A stretch of 64,000 bases of DNA from Periconia sp. R9002. Taxonomy: Eukaryota; Ascomycota; Dothideomycetes; Pleosporales; Periconiaceae. Below the pieces are notes generated by a model, which had not been told where the DNA came from, made no database searches, and worked only from the letters and a program-made list of their open reading frames with translations. Numbering within the stretch: the first letter of the stretch is position 1; the number at the start of each line of letters is the position of its first letter. Location of the stretch: positions 150,784 through 214,783 of the forward strand of contig JAMAHW010000075.1 in assembly GCA_023627715.1 (NCBI GenBank). The letters are read 5' to 3'. This document shows, piece after piece, positions 12,210-24,349 of this stretch. The position numbers were made by a program, and so were the translations under genes.

Positions 12210-13157
12210 ATGGAAGGGAGCTACCACCCCTTCGGCTGAGAAATAGTATTATTATGAATCTTCAAGTACAAATACTCTGCGGTGATCAATTTATACTATT
12301 TATAAATATTGAAAAAATGTGTAAACTGCAATAGGAATAAAACTACTTGTATATGCTATATTGTCACAAGTTGTACTATTGAATAGTAGATGGGGTGAAG
12401 ATTTAAGATTAGGTATTGATTATGAGTAGAAGAGGTGTTTTACATCATGTATTGTATCAATGATACACTCACTATACGCTTACAAAGTGCTACACTTCAC
12501 TATGAAATAAGCAGCATTGAAGCTAATATAGCAATTTATTACACAATCTGACAGTTATTCTCATAAGAAAAAGGATCAGTTTGGTATAAGAACGGCACGT
12601 ATGCACTGAATGACAAGAGCTTCATGGATTTGAAGACCTTCAGCAAATCTCACAAGATATGTTTTTACTTCTAATCTTGATACGACTGACGTATGAGATG
12701 CAGCGCGAGCCAGTACATCTCACGACGTTGATTTTTTATGGTAATCCAACCACTTTTCGTGATGAATGTTTGCGGGAAGGGGGGTGTCATGATGTTTGAG
12801 AGACAACAGATAAACTGGCCGCCATTGTGATCCTGCTGCTACTCACAATAATACGAACCAAGCTTCCTATAGTATTCTGTGCTAGCAGTAACCGCGCGGT
12901 GTTGCTCGCAGCGCCACACTCGAAGAACGGATCTCGTTTTCGCAAAGGTATAATGAATCCCGCCGGTGGAGCAGCTTATTCTTTGCTCCGCACCCAGCCT
13001 TTGTGTCAAAAGTCTCTCCGCAAGAGGAGATGGCCTTCCGTGTATTTTGATCACTCAAAGGAATGGCTAGTCGCTCCGGTGTTTTCGCAGCAACGTCCAT
13101 GCAGACGAGGAGGAACAGGCGAAAACACAGAGTGTTAAACACCACGAAGGCTTAGCA
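12210..13157. other. Intergenic, no gene seen
   Basis: 948 bp. The left part is AT-rich 3' flank. The overlapping frames on both strands at 12827-13145 show no domain and are treated as chance. Confidence 0.5.
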
Positions 13158-15418
13158 TCAGGAATCAGATGAGCTTGTTTCTAACGAGGGAGATTTTCTC
13201 TTTGTTTTTAACCTGCGGAATTTCGACACTCGCTCTTTCTTCCTAGCTGATACCTCTGTATCTGATGCAGACGACCCTTCACCGCTTTTATCTTCCTGCT
13301 CGGCTACTGAAGTGGTTTTGGATTTGGCTGCCGGGTTGTAGATGATGGGCTTGACGGCGTTTTGTAGGAAGTGTCTCGCGAGTGCTTGCATCGAGGTGCT
13401 TTTCTTGTCTTCCTGTATGCTATCAAAGCTGGGCAGGAAAGCCGGCCTTGTCTTCCTTCCACCCACTGGGGTTTTGCCTTGAGATGGGGCTGCTGCGCTA
13501 GAAACCTCATTATATGATACTTCATTCTTCGCAGTGCTACTCTCTACAAGATGAGCCGCGTCTTGATCGGACGAGTGTGCTCCAGCGTCCCCGTCGTCGG
13601 TCCAAAGCTCGAGCATGCTGGCCGTGTTCTCGTCGCTCGTGCAAGAAGTGCAGAGAATCTTAACAACAATGTGTTCCTTCTCGTGAGCCGTTGAGAGTAA
13701 CGTTTTCAGCCACTTCTTTATCGATAATCTTCCTCCCGCCCACTGCTCAAGGTCATGCACACTATCGATGACGATGTATAGAATGGTGCCCGGCTTGAAC
13801 GCCCGCAGACAGTCTTCGAACATCTCCTCGGTTTTTGCATCGTCAAGCTTGACGACATTTTCGGCTTTGAAGATATCCGTCTCGAAATCCGACCTGAAAT
13901 GATGCGAACACTGCGAACTTGCTAAACACAGAAACACTTTGAGGATCGTTGTCATAGCTAAGGTGTCATTCTTGTGTTGCAGCAAGCTGGGCCCAATAGC
14001 CGTCATGAGCTCGCAGAAGTGATAGAGGACTGCGTAGCCGCGGTCTTGCGCCGCATGAATGACGTCAAGACTGAATTCGGTCGTCCATTTCAAAGGGGCT
14101 CCGGTTCGATAACCTTCGATCCAGAGAAACGACGAAGTATTCGATTCAATCCATGTATTGACCTTAGGCCTATCGAGCAGATTGATGCAAACATGGGATG
14201 ATTCTTCCAGGAGGAATGTACGGCGATGTTCGAGATACTCGATCAGCGGGGTACTTATGTATGTCATATAATGTTCGTCTTCCAGTTGAGTTTGCTGAAC
14301 AGTGACCGGTTCAAGAACACCCGGTTTTGGTCCAGAGCTGGCCTGGGATTTGCCTGCAAGAGTTATTACCCTATGTAGAATAAAGCAACGCAGAGTTAAG
14401 TTACGCACCGGTTACGTCGTCGCGGGTTTGTTTCAGGACACTATTGACCGAAGTATGTTGCATACTATCTAACAACAGTTTGTATAGCTGGTCCGTAAGC
14501 CTCTGTGACTGCTGTGATTCTAGATGCGCCCTCATCTGGTCCATACTCATGTGTATCTGCTCTATCACTTGTGTCGTCGATCTATGTGTTTCTCTGTACG
14601 CTACTGCGCGAAGGCTTTTCACATCCCTTTCCATTCTTGATTCGCTTTCCTCGAGCGCCTCTCGAACATCATCTGCTTCCGCACCTAACATGAAAGCGAA
14701 CTTTTCTATAGGATGATCAGCGTGATATACGTGAAGAAGAAGAGAGCCACGCACTTGTGGTTCTGTACGTATTCCCCCTTCTGAACAGGTATTGCAGAGA
14801 ATGTATAAATGAGGACTCGAGATTGATGCAGGCCAGGAGCGTTTCAGAAGTTCTTATAAGGTCAAACACAGACATAGCTTCTTCAAAGATGCCCTTGACA
14901 TGAACAAAGAAATGCGCGATATGTTGGGAAATCTCCGTGGATTTACTGAATAATACGACGACAAGTGCCAGTGTGGGCCACATGATCTCTGTGTGTCTCT
15001 CTATTAGTACCTCGGTAGCTGCGAAAAATCGATTATAAGACGCAAATGCTGCTTCGAGCTGGGGTCCTCTTGAAGATGTTCCTAGGGATCTCCTAACAAT
15101 ATCCACCGTATCTTCAGCTCTCCACTTGTTGATAGGTTTCCCTATATATACCCGCATTTGCGTTTTCATAGCATCTAAATCATCTTGAAGAGAAGCGTAG
15201 ATCTTGAATAGGGCTTCTCTGCAGGTCTCGTTAACAGAGGCGAATAAATCAGGGATAGGTCAGGCTTCGAACCTAGCTGCTTCCACTTCTAAGCCTTTAT
15301 CATCATTTTGATTTTGCACGAAGTCATTCAGAGGTGCGTTCACTTGAATCGATTGTAGCTCCGTTCGGACGTCTCTAGCAGCAGCCCGAATGGGCTTAAC
15401 CACGGCGGACCCGCTCAT
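13158..15418 (-). CDS. STAND-like protein with degenerate P-loop
   Basis: Predicted 700-residue protein; exons 15418-15273, 15218-14755, 14705-14409 and 14353-13158 on the minus strand. Introns of 54, 49 and 55 nt all join in phase. The helical N-terminal region (about residues 50-300) resembles the N-terminal modules of fungal STAND/NLR-like proteins. Near residue 383, LWIEGYRTGAP sits where NACHT proteins carry the Walker A GxxGxGKS, but the Lys-Ser/Thr of a P-loop is absent. Near residue 490, LYIVIDSVHD resembles Walker B. The C-terminus is a basic, Ser-rich tail. It may be a regulatory or non-NTPase derivative of a heterokaryon-incompatibility-type protein. It is head-to-head with the CorA-like gene. 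The first intron has a non-canonical-looking GTTCGA donor and is the weakest junction. Confidence 0.62.
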
Positions 15419-16079
15419 GATGAGAATTAAAGAGGACGCATCTGGAAAACTGTATGGCGTACAGTGACGAGGCTGAGAGTTATAGGGAATGTAATTGCGG
15501 GTCCGTGCACGAGAATGATCAGTTTTCCGGGCCCAATGTGGAAGTGGCTGCAGTAGCTGCAGGGTTTGTGATCGGCGATTACAGCAATCGTTGCGTCCGA
15601 CGGTTTTCTCGAATATTTGTCTGCTTTCTTTTGATAGCGTACAAAGCGAGAGTAGAACTACCATGTAGTATTAATCGAAGGTCGGTTAGCAGGAAGAACG
15701 GTAGCGACAGTATCAACAGTAAAACCGAGAAAGAGCAGCTTTCGTGCGCGCAAGCCCTTGATGTGTTTCACACATACACTACATACACCACAAATGAACT
15801 ATTATAGGTTCCTGATTGGAGCATCTGACGTGTTGCCCATCGCCGCTAAGTCCCATTCCGGCGACACTTTACCTAGTACAGGGGTCTGACGGGGGAGGGG
15901 AGGGGGCCAAACATAAATGATTGCTGTGCAGGTGGCCCTTGAGTAATAACTGTGAGTCCAGGCTGCCCAGCCCCCTTGAGAGCGATAAGCTCCGCAGCTC
16001 CGCCCCGTATTTATACTATATTCCATCGCAACAGAGGGCACCCAAGGAGACGCGTAGGAGAGCAGAACCGAGACAGCTC
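15419..16079. promoter_or_regulatory. Divergent promoter, STAND-like / CorA-like pair
   Basis: 661 bp between the two divergent start codons. A G/C-rich run (GGGGGAGGGGAGGGGG type, about 15889-15905) and a CCCCGTATTTATACTATA stretch ending about 65 bp before the CorA-like start are visible. The open frames in it are not supported as genes. Confidence 0.45.
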
Positions 16080-18713
16080 ATGGCACCTACAAGGAGACAG
16101 CCATTCTCACTACTGGGTCAGGTCGTGTACAAAGACAAGATTCCTATCGCACGAGTACACATCCCTGCGAAAACACTCAACAATGAACCCAACCAAGGAG
16201 TTCCAAAGGCTTGTCTTGTGTCGGGCCATCTGGACCACGTCGAATTCGACCTGTCCGCTCTATCACAAGTTATCACCTATGTCGCGAACGCATACCCAGA
16301 AGGTAGCAGTCTCCTCATGGGGCTGGATCGGATAAGAAAACTGGATGATTTGTTCGGAAAAGTCGATACCGGCTCTGGTTCCAGCATATTGGCACAGAGG
16401 TGCGCCTTCGTAGGCACGGTTTTCGATTTTGGTGAAAATGGACACTGCATACGTTCCGTGGACGCGTTTACCAAGGCGGCTTTTTGGAATACAATACGAG
16501 TGAGTAGTCTTGGCCTATGAATTGGAGGAGGTATTGGGTGACTATGGCCCGAAGTCGTGGCTGTTTATTTTGTCTGGCCAACCTTAATGTCGCATCGAAA
16601 TTACTAAAGCGCGGAATTATCTACATGTTATTCTTTCATTGGGCTGACTTTCAACTCGTTCGTTAGAGCGTAGGCTCTGAGGGCTCATTTGCTCATAAAG
16701 GAAGCCTGCATATGAACTCTTCTCATCTCTCCACGGTGCCTGGGCCCACAGTCGGACGGTTTATGTACGTCACTATTGCGATAGTTAAGAGACACTAATT
16801 TTGGTAGTGTCGTCGAAACACTCTCGCCCGAAGTAGTTGTCGCGTTGCACATCGCGCTAGAGTATTATTTTGCCGTCACTACTTCAATTGATCTATATTC
16901 CGGTTTGATTACGATAGGAACAGAGGCAAAGTATGATGAATTGGTAAGCTATCGTTGATAAACATTTCGCGCTAGATCTGAATCAAATAGATTCGCGATG
17001 CTACAAGACGAGCGCGGCACTATACTATCGACTTTCTCTACGTTCTAAGACACGAGGATCGACTCAAGCTTTCAATATGGCATAAGGAACGAACACGTGT
17101 CTTGTATGATGACAAGATGCCTGCCGATTACTACATCGGTCGTGGAACCACAGTCCTACAACTTAGCGAAGAGATCCCAAGCGAGAATACAGATCCGTCG
17201 GACAGTCTTTTCCGGCCCTGGAGTATACTGGTGATTCCCGCGATCCCGCGATTACGTAATTGGAGAGAGAATCATCTTTTGAGAGAAACTCAACTCGCTA
17301 ATTCAACAGAAGCATGGATATGGGCTATATGGTATGAGCACGAGCTCGTCTATGCGGATATATCCAACTTGATTTCTCATATCTCTCAGAAAGTGTCTCC
17401 CCCGGTATGCTCAATCAATTTATGGTTGGCTAAAGCTAAACTTGTTCCAGAAAGATTTTATGTTCAACCTCGGTCGAATTGACGAGCTAATCTTCGACGA
17501 TGAAAATTATACAAAGTCGAAGCTATATTTCTGGGCATATCAAAGTCTGGAAATGGTTCAGAGCGAGGTGACAAAAATAATTCGTCGGTGGGAGCAGTAC
17601 AGTCCTCATGTAGACTTGACTCAAGTGGAAAAGATAGTAGACGCGGAGACACCTGGCGCTTATAGCGAACGAATTGAGACTTTCCTCGGCAAAATGAAGA
17701 ATTCTATCCAGAGATTTCAAGACTTAGTGAAAGACTGCAAAGCAAAGCAGTTAGAGATTGTCGCTCTGCGGGATGGCGTAAGTATTCAATCTTTAATGTC
17801 GGGCTCAAGATGCTAATATTAGCAAACAAAAAGCTGTACAATGGCTCAGCCGTTTTAGAAAGCCGCAACTCCTTACGCACCGCGGATCAATCTCTCGAGC
17901 AAACCAAGACGGCCATAGCACAGGGTGAAAACATCAGAGTGCTGACACTGGTAAGACGGCGTTTGTCTCATGTCAGGCCTTCTTAAATTGACCGAGCTAG
18001 GTCTCTATTTTCTTCCTACCCTTGGCCTTTGTAACGGTAAGAACCCTTTTGTAACTCCATGTCATCAAACGGCAACTAACTAAATTCTCAAGTCTGTATT
18101 CGGCATGACACATCTTCCCGATAACGCCAATATGAACGCGTTTGCCATCTCCCTGGTTTGCATATGTATCCCCGCATATGCTATAATTGGCTTTGTTATG
18201 GATATTTGGCGCTCTACCCTTCAATGGTTCATGAATCAAATCCCCAAAAGCTGGAGGACCCCCAGATTGCATATATTCCGTAAGATGGCCCTCCGCGATA
18301 TGGCCATAGAAACGAGCCGTATCGCAAACTGGGATATCGTGTATGACAAAGCCGAAGTCAAGACTAGAGGTGGAGAGAACCCGAAAGATTTCATACCCTC
18401 ATCGTCGTCTCATCTCCATTCCACCCGTCACAATCCTCCGGTTTCCATAAAACCGTATCCAGACAAGATGGCAGACGATGTGACTGGGCAAGGCAACGAA
18501 CAACGAATTAGGCCGGCGTCCACATCTAGCGCACTTTCGGATGCTGAACCACCTCTTCGAAATTATGAAGGAGAAAGGGCAGGTGGAGTACCCCAAGCCT
18601 CCAAATCGGAGCATCCCCCACCCGATAACAGCCGAAAGTGGAAGTTTAACGACTGGAACTGGAACATGAAGCAGAGAGATGCGGAGAAAGAGCGAGATGT
18701 TGAGCAGGCGTAG
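16080..18713 (+). CDS. CorA-like membrane protein
   Basis: Predicted 722-residue membrane protein from eight exons: 16080-16499, 16667-16764, 16808-16943, 16991-17404, 17451-17777, 17834-17950, 18001-18036 and 18093-18713. All junctions are in phase and the total is an exact codon multiple. The large N-terminal soluble domain is followed by a helical stalk. Then come the two CorA-type membrane helices: VSIFFLPLAFVTSVF, directly followed by GMT (in place of the GMN filter motif), and AFAISLVCICIPAYAIIGFV. A polar C-terminal tail of about 160 residues follows. CorA proteins move Mg2+; the GMN-to-GMT change makes transport uncertain. Head-to-head with the STAND-like gene. Intron 1 (167 nt) and exon 2 are the least certain. 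Confidence 0.72.
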
Positions 18714-20540
18714 CGAATTTCCCGACGACCAACTATTCGCCTAAAAAACTGATGTAGCAATCGATACCAGGTATGTTTAGGTTACACTAAACTCCAACCT
18801 AAGCTTTTAGAATCCGGTTGTTCAATAAAACGGTGTGAATTACGAGGTAGTGAGGTAGCCACATTACGCATGAGAATTGTGTTTAGGTACTAAATATATT
18901 TCTCGTACAACCAGGATCACGTCATTGTATTGCCCTTTCCCCGCTCGGGTTACGGATGCATAACTCGCAACATCATCCGTTGGGACGATGATGGTCAGAA
19001 TTCCATCTTCGTCGGTGTACACTGGTAATTGCTCGAACGGATGGACCATTTGCAAGAACATCAATATGGTCCTGAATTTGAAGGATGACTTCTTAAAAAA
19101 AAATCGATGTCATTCGCGCTTTCCATTGCTGCTGTGGGTGTGGAGACATTCTTAGCTCTCGTACCTAAATTCGCTCGGTTACCTGCGGAGAGGGTTGTGA
19201 GTTTTGATGAGTAGAAGGGGTCTGTATGCTCACGATTAGTACATGCATTGTTGTTTCGCCATAAAAATAGCATCATCGCCAATTTTGCGTTATCTGTTGT
19301 ATCAACGCCACTGTGTTGGTACGAGATCGTACATGTTAAGAGAATTTGACAGCATCAGGCTTGGATTTAAGAATGATGCCATTGTAGGTACTGATTGAGC
19401 ACCCGGTCAGAGGGGAATAATCACGGGTCCAAGCTGCCTAGCACAGCGGTTCATGTTGTTTCAGTTAGGGTACGCCATGACTCGAGTCCTCTTTGTGAGT
19501 GGTCTAGAACCAGCCACATGTAATTGTAAGCACTTATGAGGTAGCTTTAAAGCTCAAATCCACACCGCCGGTGAGACCCCTATCTTCGTTCTACTTTTAC
19601 AAGGTGGATTTTAATTTGTAGTATCCAGGGTGGAATTACCCATATTTCTGTCATCCCAGGCAAGCGTATCCTGCACCCGTGAAGCGGTTTTGAGAGAGCC
19701 CGACCCGACGACTAGCTTCCATGGCCCCGCTAGGTTCCCCGCTCTGGTGAGTATGTTATTAACGCCACTAGTCTTTAGGCGCTGACGACAACACGTACGA
19801 AGTAGATTACAAAAAAAGTTTTTGAAAAGCAGAACAGCAAGACATCGAGAACTTGCCGCCTTGCATCTGCGTATACAATAACTTACCTCTCTCAATCTAT
19901 AATTTACTTTCGCTAGAATTTCGCACGAGTTACAGCCTGCTGTTAGTAATAACAACTTAGCGATAATAATTTAACCTCATTGTCAGTAATGCATAATACG
20001 GAATAGTAATTAAGATTGACTTTTTATATGCAGGATTACGTGTACAGGTATTAGTACAGTATACATGTATATGCACCCCAGATTCCGCCTAGAAAATCAA
20101 GGAATAAGCCTTTCTATTCATCTATCGTGAAAAGCTTAATCTATGCTCCGATCTACTAGGATGAAGTATATCAGCCGACCCATAATATGAACATGAGACA
20201 ACGTGCCCACGCAGGCTGCAGGATAAATTTCATACACCGGCCAATCAGATCTTGCTTGCTCGCTCGGTCCAGGGACGTTCACTTCTACCGTAGGATGTAC
20301 CCGAGGCAGCTTTCCTTGCGCATTGATGGATAAATATTTGACATCATTCGGGTCTATATTTCGCTCACCATAAAGCTAATGAAGACAGGGAGCCCAGTGG
20401 TAACTGTGACTAGGCTAGAATACCGGGATATGAACAGGAGTATATCAGGTCCAGGAGGGCAGTGTCTCCCCAAATCCACCAAGCACACTTCTTTGAGTAT
20501 TTCCACCGCTTGCACGTACGTTTACTCGAGTCTGTCCACC
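18714..20540. other. Long intergenic spacer with a possible minus-strand exon
   Basis: 1.8 kb without a firm gene. On the minus strand at about 18864-19095 a frame containing TDEDGILTIIVPTDDVASY has protein-like composition, preceded by a possible splice acceptor, but no family was recognised and no full gene could be built. The rest is AT-rich with no signal. Confidence 0.3.
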
Positions 20541-21310
20541 ATGGCTTTTTTCACCACTGTTCTTGTTGCCTTCATGACTGCCGTTGGCGCCATCGCGGCT
20601 CCGCTCAACGATCCTACCGAGTTTACGATATCTAAGCGTAGCAGCCCAAACAGCTCAGGTACTAACAATGGCTTCTACTACCAGTTTTGTATGTGACAGT
20701 ATTCAGCACTGTTGAAAGACTTCCGCTGACAAAGTGTGTAGGGACCGATGGCGCTCGTGGTAGCGCAACCTACACGAACAAAGCCGCTGGCGAGTATTCC
20801 GTGACATGGCAGGATATCTCCGACATGACATCCGGCAAGGGCTGGCAGTCTGCGCAGCCTCGGAACATCACGTTTACCGGAAATGTGAACGCCCAAGGCA
20901 ACTTCTACCTTGCCATCTACACCTGGTCCCAACACGGCGAGAACTACGTAAGTCATCCATTATCTATAGTGGCACAGTGATGCCAAGACTGTGGTCTCAC
21001 ACTTCAAAAGATTCTCGAGAACTACGGCTCCTACAACCCCTGTAGCCAAGGTCAGAGCGTTGGTTCCATCACCAGCGACGGCAGCAGCTACCAGATCTGC
21101 ACGGTCAATCGCGGAAACAACTATATCCAGAACTGGTCTATCCGCCAGAACAAGCGCTCCAGCGGTACTGTCAACACCGCTAATCACTACAATGCTTACG
21201 CTGCTCACGGCATGAACCACAACCCTCTCAGCGCGGCTGCATATCAGATTGTTTCCACTGAGGGCATCGGAGGCTCTGGCTCAGCCGATATCACTGTCTC
21301 TGGTACTTAG
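20541..21310 (+). CDS. Endo-1,4-beta-xylanase, GH11
   Basis: 217-residue secreted xylanase; exons 20541-20688, 20742-20947 and 21011-21310 (introns 53 and 63 nt, in phase). The signal peptide MAFFTTVLVAFMTAVGAIAA is followed by a short pro-region ending in a KR site. GH11 landmarks: FWTDG formed across intron 1, YTNKAAGEYSVTW, a nucleophile Glu116 in GENYILENYG across intron 2, the thumb-like WSIRQNKRSSGT, and acid/base Glu202 in VSTEGI. It cleaves plant xylan. Residues around the nucleophile differ slightly from the usual EYYIVE pattern, but both catalytic Glu are kept. Confidence 0.93.
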
Positions 21311-21631
21311 ATACATCAATACAGCTAGTGCCATTAAGTCGTTTCGTCACAGAAAAGGTGCACACCGATCTGTCTCTTTTTCTTAAAACCAGAATGATAA
21401 CATGTATCGTTGCGTTCAAAAATATACCACGACTACAGTTGTAGCGAGATAGTCGCCCCGTTCAATGACTTTCTTGTTATAGGGGGGTAAGGTTAGGTTT
21501 ACGTACATATTCGTAGCGAAGAATTTGTTTTACATCTTTCTTTATACCTTCAAATAAATTGTTATCTTATTCGTCCACAGGTAATGAGAAATCAAGTTGA
21601 TTTTAACTTTTCTATTACTACTTTTCTATTA
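21311..21631. other. Intergenic, no gene seen
   Basis: 3' flank of the xylanase gene. AT-rich, no recognised element. Confidence 0.5.
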
Positions 21632-21900
21632 CTATGATAGCCATTCGCTCGTAAATACAGTAGAACTCATACGTTTAAGATGCATTAACACTGCCTCTGC
21701 AAGCCCGGCCCTGTCAACCCTTCCTTCCCTTAGATTAATACCATAATCCACCGCTTTTATAGCCTCAAAGTGATGCGCAATAGTGATAACAGTCGATTGC
21801 CTCATCAATTCATGTAGCACCCTCTGGCTCTCAGTCGCGGCCACCCGGATCCAAACAAAGGGTCCTTGAACTTGGGCCCGAATGTTTTGCTCTTGAGTCG
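21632..21900 (-). pseudogene. ABC-transporter C-terminal fragment
   Basis: A minus-strand frame contains STVITIAHHFEAIKAVDYG followed by LREGRVDRAG. This resembles the end of an ABC nucleotide-binding domain: the H-loop histidine in IAHH, then the D-[YT]-G-[IV]-x-[LM]-x-x-GR segment. Walker A, the signature motif and all membrane segments are missing, so only a tail of a full transporter remains. Homology rests on this short stretch and is moderately secure. It lies directly next to the MFS pseudogene, on the same strand. Confidence 0.4.
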
Positions 21901-22139
21901 AGCGACGCGATACGGCCAACCCTACCGCCTGCAAATGCATGAAATGTGTATGGAAGTTGGTCTGGACTCAACTTCCGGACAACTGGGCAGATCCGCCTTG
22001 CACAATATCGGCATGTTTTCCAGAATTCAATCAACTTCTCTGGGCGATGGTCATGGGACGTATCGGTGCCACCAATGGTCCTGGTTAGGGTTCTTTTTAA
22101 TACCCTACAGCAGTTGGCCATGAAAAAGATGGCGCAGCT

Positions 22140-23567
22140 ATGTGGCATCAGTGCTTGCGACACTAAGTAGCGAGATCTCCAGGTTCGTCTGGCCCAGCTT
22201 GGTGATCAGCTCGTTCTGAATGATTGACTAGCCAGAACCGACAATGAACGCGCCGCCAAGGGATTGAAAAAAGAGGATTACGGCGGTGGCGGTCGTAACG
22301 TCTCTCGCTCTGACGATGCGTTGCCTCACAATGATGGGCACTGTGAAACCTGTGCCGAGTCCGATACCGGCGATGAGTTGGTAACCAAATTGCGTTTGAG
22401 TCCAACTTGAGAGTGAAGAGCAAACCGCAACCATTTGCTGCGAACATCGCGCCCATAAATTGAAACTGGTCCCAGATGTCAGTTTCGGTAATGATGAAAC
22501 CGGCAACGATTTGTGCCAGGGTCATGCCGAGTATGAGAGGTAGGAGGCGGATTCCCGAACTCACCGCGCTTTCTCCCTTGACAGCTTGGAAATAGATAAG
22601 AAGGTAGAAGAGGAGAATATAGAACCCGCCGGCAACACTAAAGAAAATATCAGTGAAACAGGTGGCAGAACATATGCGAGATGGTGGCTTACAAAAAGCA
22701 GTATAAACAGCCGCTCATAACAGTGCGATGACGCAAGTACGTCGGATGGACAAGGGCCTTCTCACCCATCCACCATTCATTAACGGCGAAAGCTAGAGCA
22801 AGAAGCCCAAAACCGATGAGACAGCCGACGACGTCAGCGTCGCTCCACGCCTTAGCTAACACAAATAACACGACCGAAGCCATGATAAGAGCAGTGCCTT
22901 GAAGGTCCATCTGAACGAGTTTCTCTTTTAATGGCGCCTTGACGGGAGCGGCAGCCCTTGGTGGCTTGAAAGAAAGCAGAATGGCAGCAGCAGCGAGTCC
23001 ACCGAAGGGTAAAGTTAATGTAGAAGCACCACCTCCAGCTGACACGAATAGTAAAAGCACCTCCGTTCAAGGGCCCCACAATACTGGCAACAGCGTATGT
23101 AGCTTCCAAGATACTTGTCATAGCTGGACGCGTCTTGGACGGAGGTGAGAAGGCGATGATAATATAGCAACCCGAGAAAGTCCCACCTACACCAGCACCA
23201 GTAATAGCACGACCAGCAATGAATGCCGCGCTATTAGGTCTTCAATACAAAGATGCTAAGCATAAAGACGAGCTTAACTGGGAAGTATTTGAAAGCTTTT
23301 CCCCCCATTGACTGGGTCGCAGCGACGGGAAGAAAGAGGGCGGATGCGTACCAGCCGACGTTTGCGAGCGACTGGAACTGCTCGGTAATAGTAGGGATGG
23401 CAGTCGAAATGATGGTGAGGTCCAGTGAGGCCAGGAAAATGCTTAAGATCAGAGCAACAACTATCGACCAGAACCGCATACCCTTTGATATTCAGATTCG
23501 TCGATTTCATCTTCGGCCAGGGCATCAACGGGATCGGGGGTACGGGTTGGCTTGTCGGAGGAAGCCA
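22140..23567 (-). pseudogene. MFS drug-efflux transporter, pseudogene
   Basis: Remains of a 14-helix major facilitator multidrug exporter, still readable across three frames. Recognisable parts are an acidic N-terminus, the first helix region with LASLDLTIISTAIPTI (the DHA2-type motif D1), AGRAITGAGVGGTFSG, WRWCFYIN, a cytoplasmic loop with PPRAAAPVKAP, and ILGMTLAQIVAGF. A normal intron (about 22638-22692) is kept. Breaks: a frameshift near 23480-23495, a small deletion plus stop at 23234-23250, a one-base insertion in the T-run near 23012, a frameshift near 22400, and a CAG-like Gln codon now TAG at 22228-22230. It cannot encode a working transporter. Confidence 0.82.
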
Positions 23568-24349
23568 TTTCAATTGAAGAGGCTCGCTATGGTTTGGTGT
23601 TATTCAGGTAGAGACGGTGTGAGAAGAGGTAGGTGAGGGATCGATTGGGAACAGTTGCCGGGTAGACTAAGTGTATGTAGCGGCGGGAGCTAGAAGTTAG
23701 CGTATCCCGACTCACTATTTCCTAGTCAGAAAGTTTGCGACGTATGTAATACTATTGCAAGGGCCCTGTGGATAACTTCTTTCTAGCCACGGTTGCGGCC
23801 CGGTAGTCGCCTAGAGGGATGTGACTAAGTGGGAAAATCAGAGTCTAGGAAACAGAGCGAGGGGAGCTGAGTGAACCCCATTTCGGAGTGTTCCGCTTTG
23901 GGCGGGTTTCCGAGGGTTAGCGTATAACCTAATCCTATCATCCTACAATTGGTGTATGCATCTTCACGGCGTGTATGATAACTGAAGACGGATCAGGTCT
24001 TGCAATTAATCTCGGTGGAAACACGCATAGCTGTGAACGGTCAATTCATTGGCCGGAGAAATGTGTGCGGCGAAGGTAATCACGCAAAAAACGTTACTGG
24101 GACAGCTTACAGCACACTGACCCCATACGGTGCACGACTCCCTCTTCTTTTCCGTGTGAGAGGAAGATAATCAGCGTATATCCCCCCCAAGAAGCGTAGT
24201 GTATGCCCGGTTAGCCTATACTTGGATAGACAGTGAATTCACCAGACTCACAATGACTCTTCATTTTAGGTATACATGTCGATGGGGCTGACTTGCTCTA
24301 TACGAATTTCAAATTTCATGGCGTTTCTATCCGCCCTTTTCCTTCTTAT
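23568..24349. other. Intergenic between two pseudogenes
   Basis: 782 bp without a recognised gene; it may contain the decayed promoter of the MFS gene. Confidence 0.45.

Noticed and set aside
12827..13145. Frames of 71-103 codons on both strands
   Set aside because: Mutually overlapping on both strands, no homology signal.
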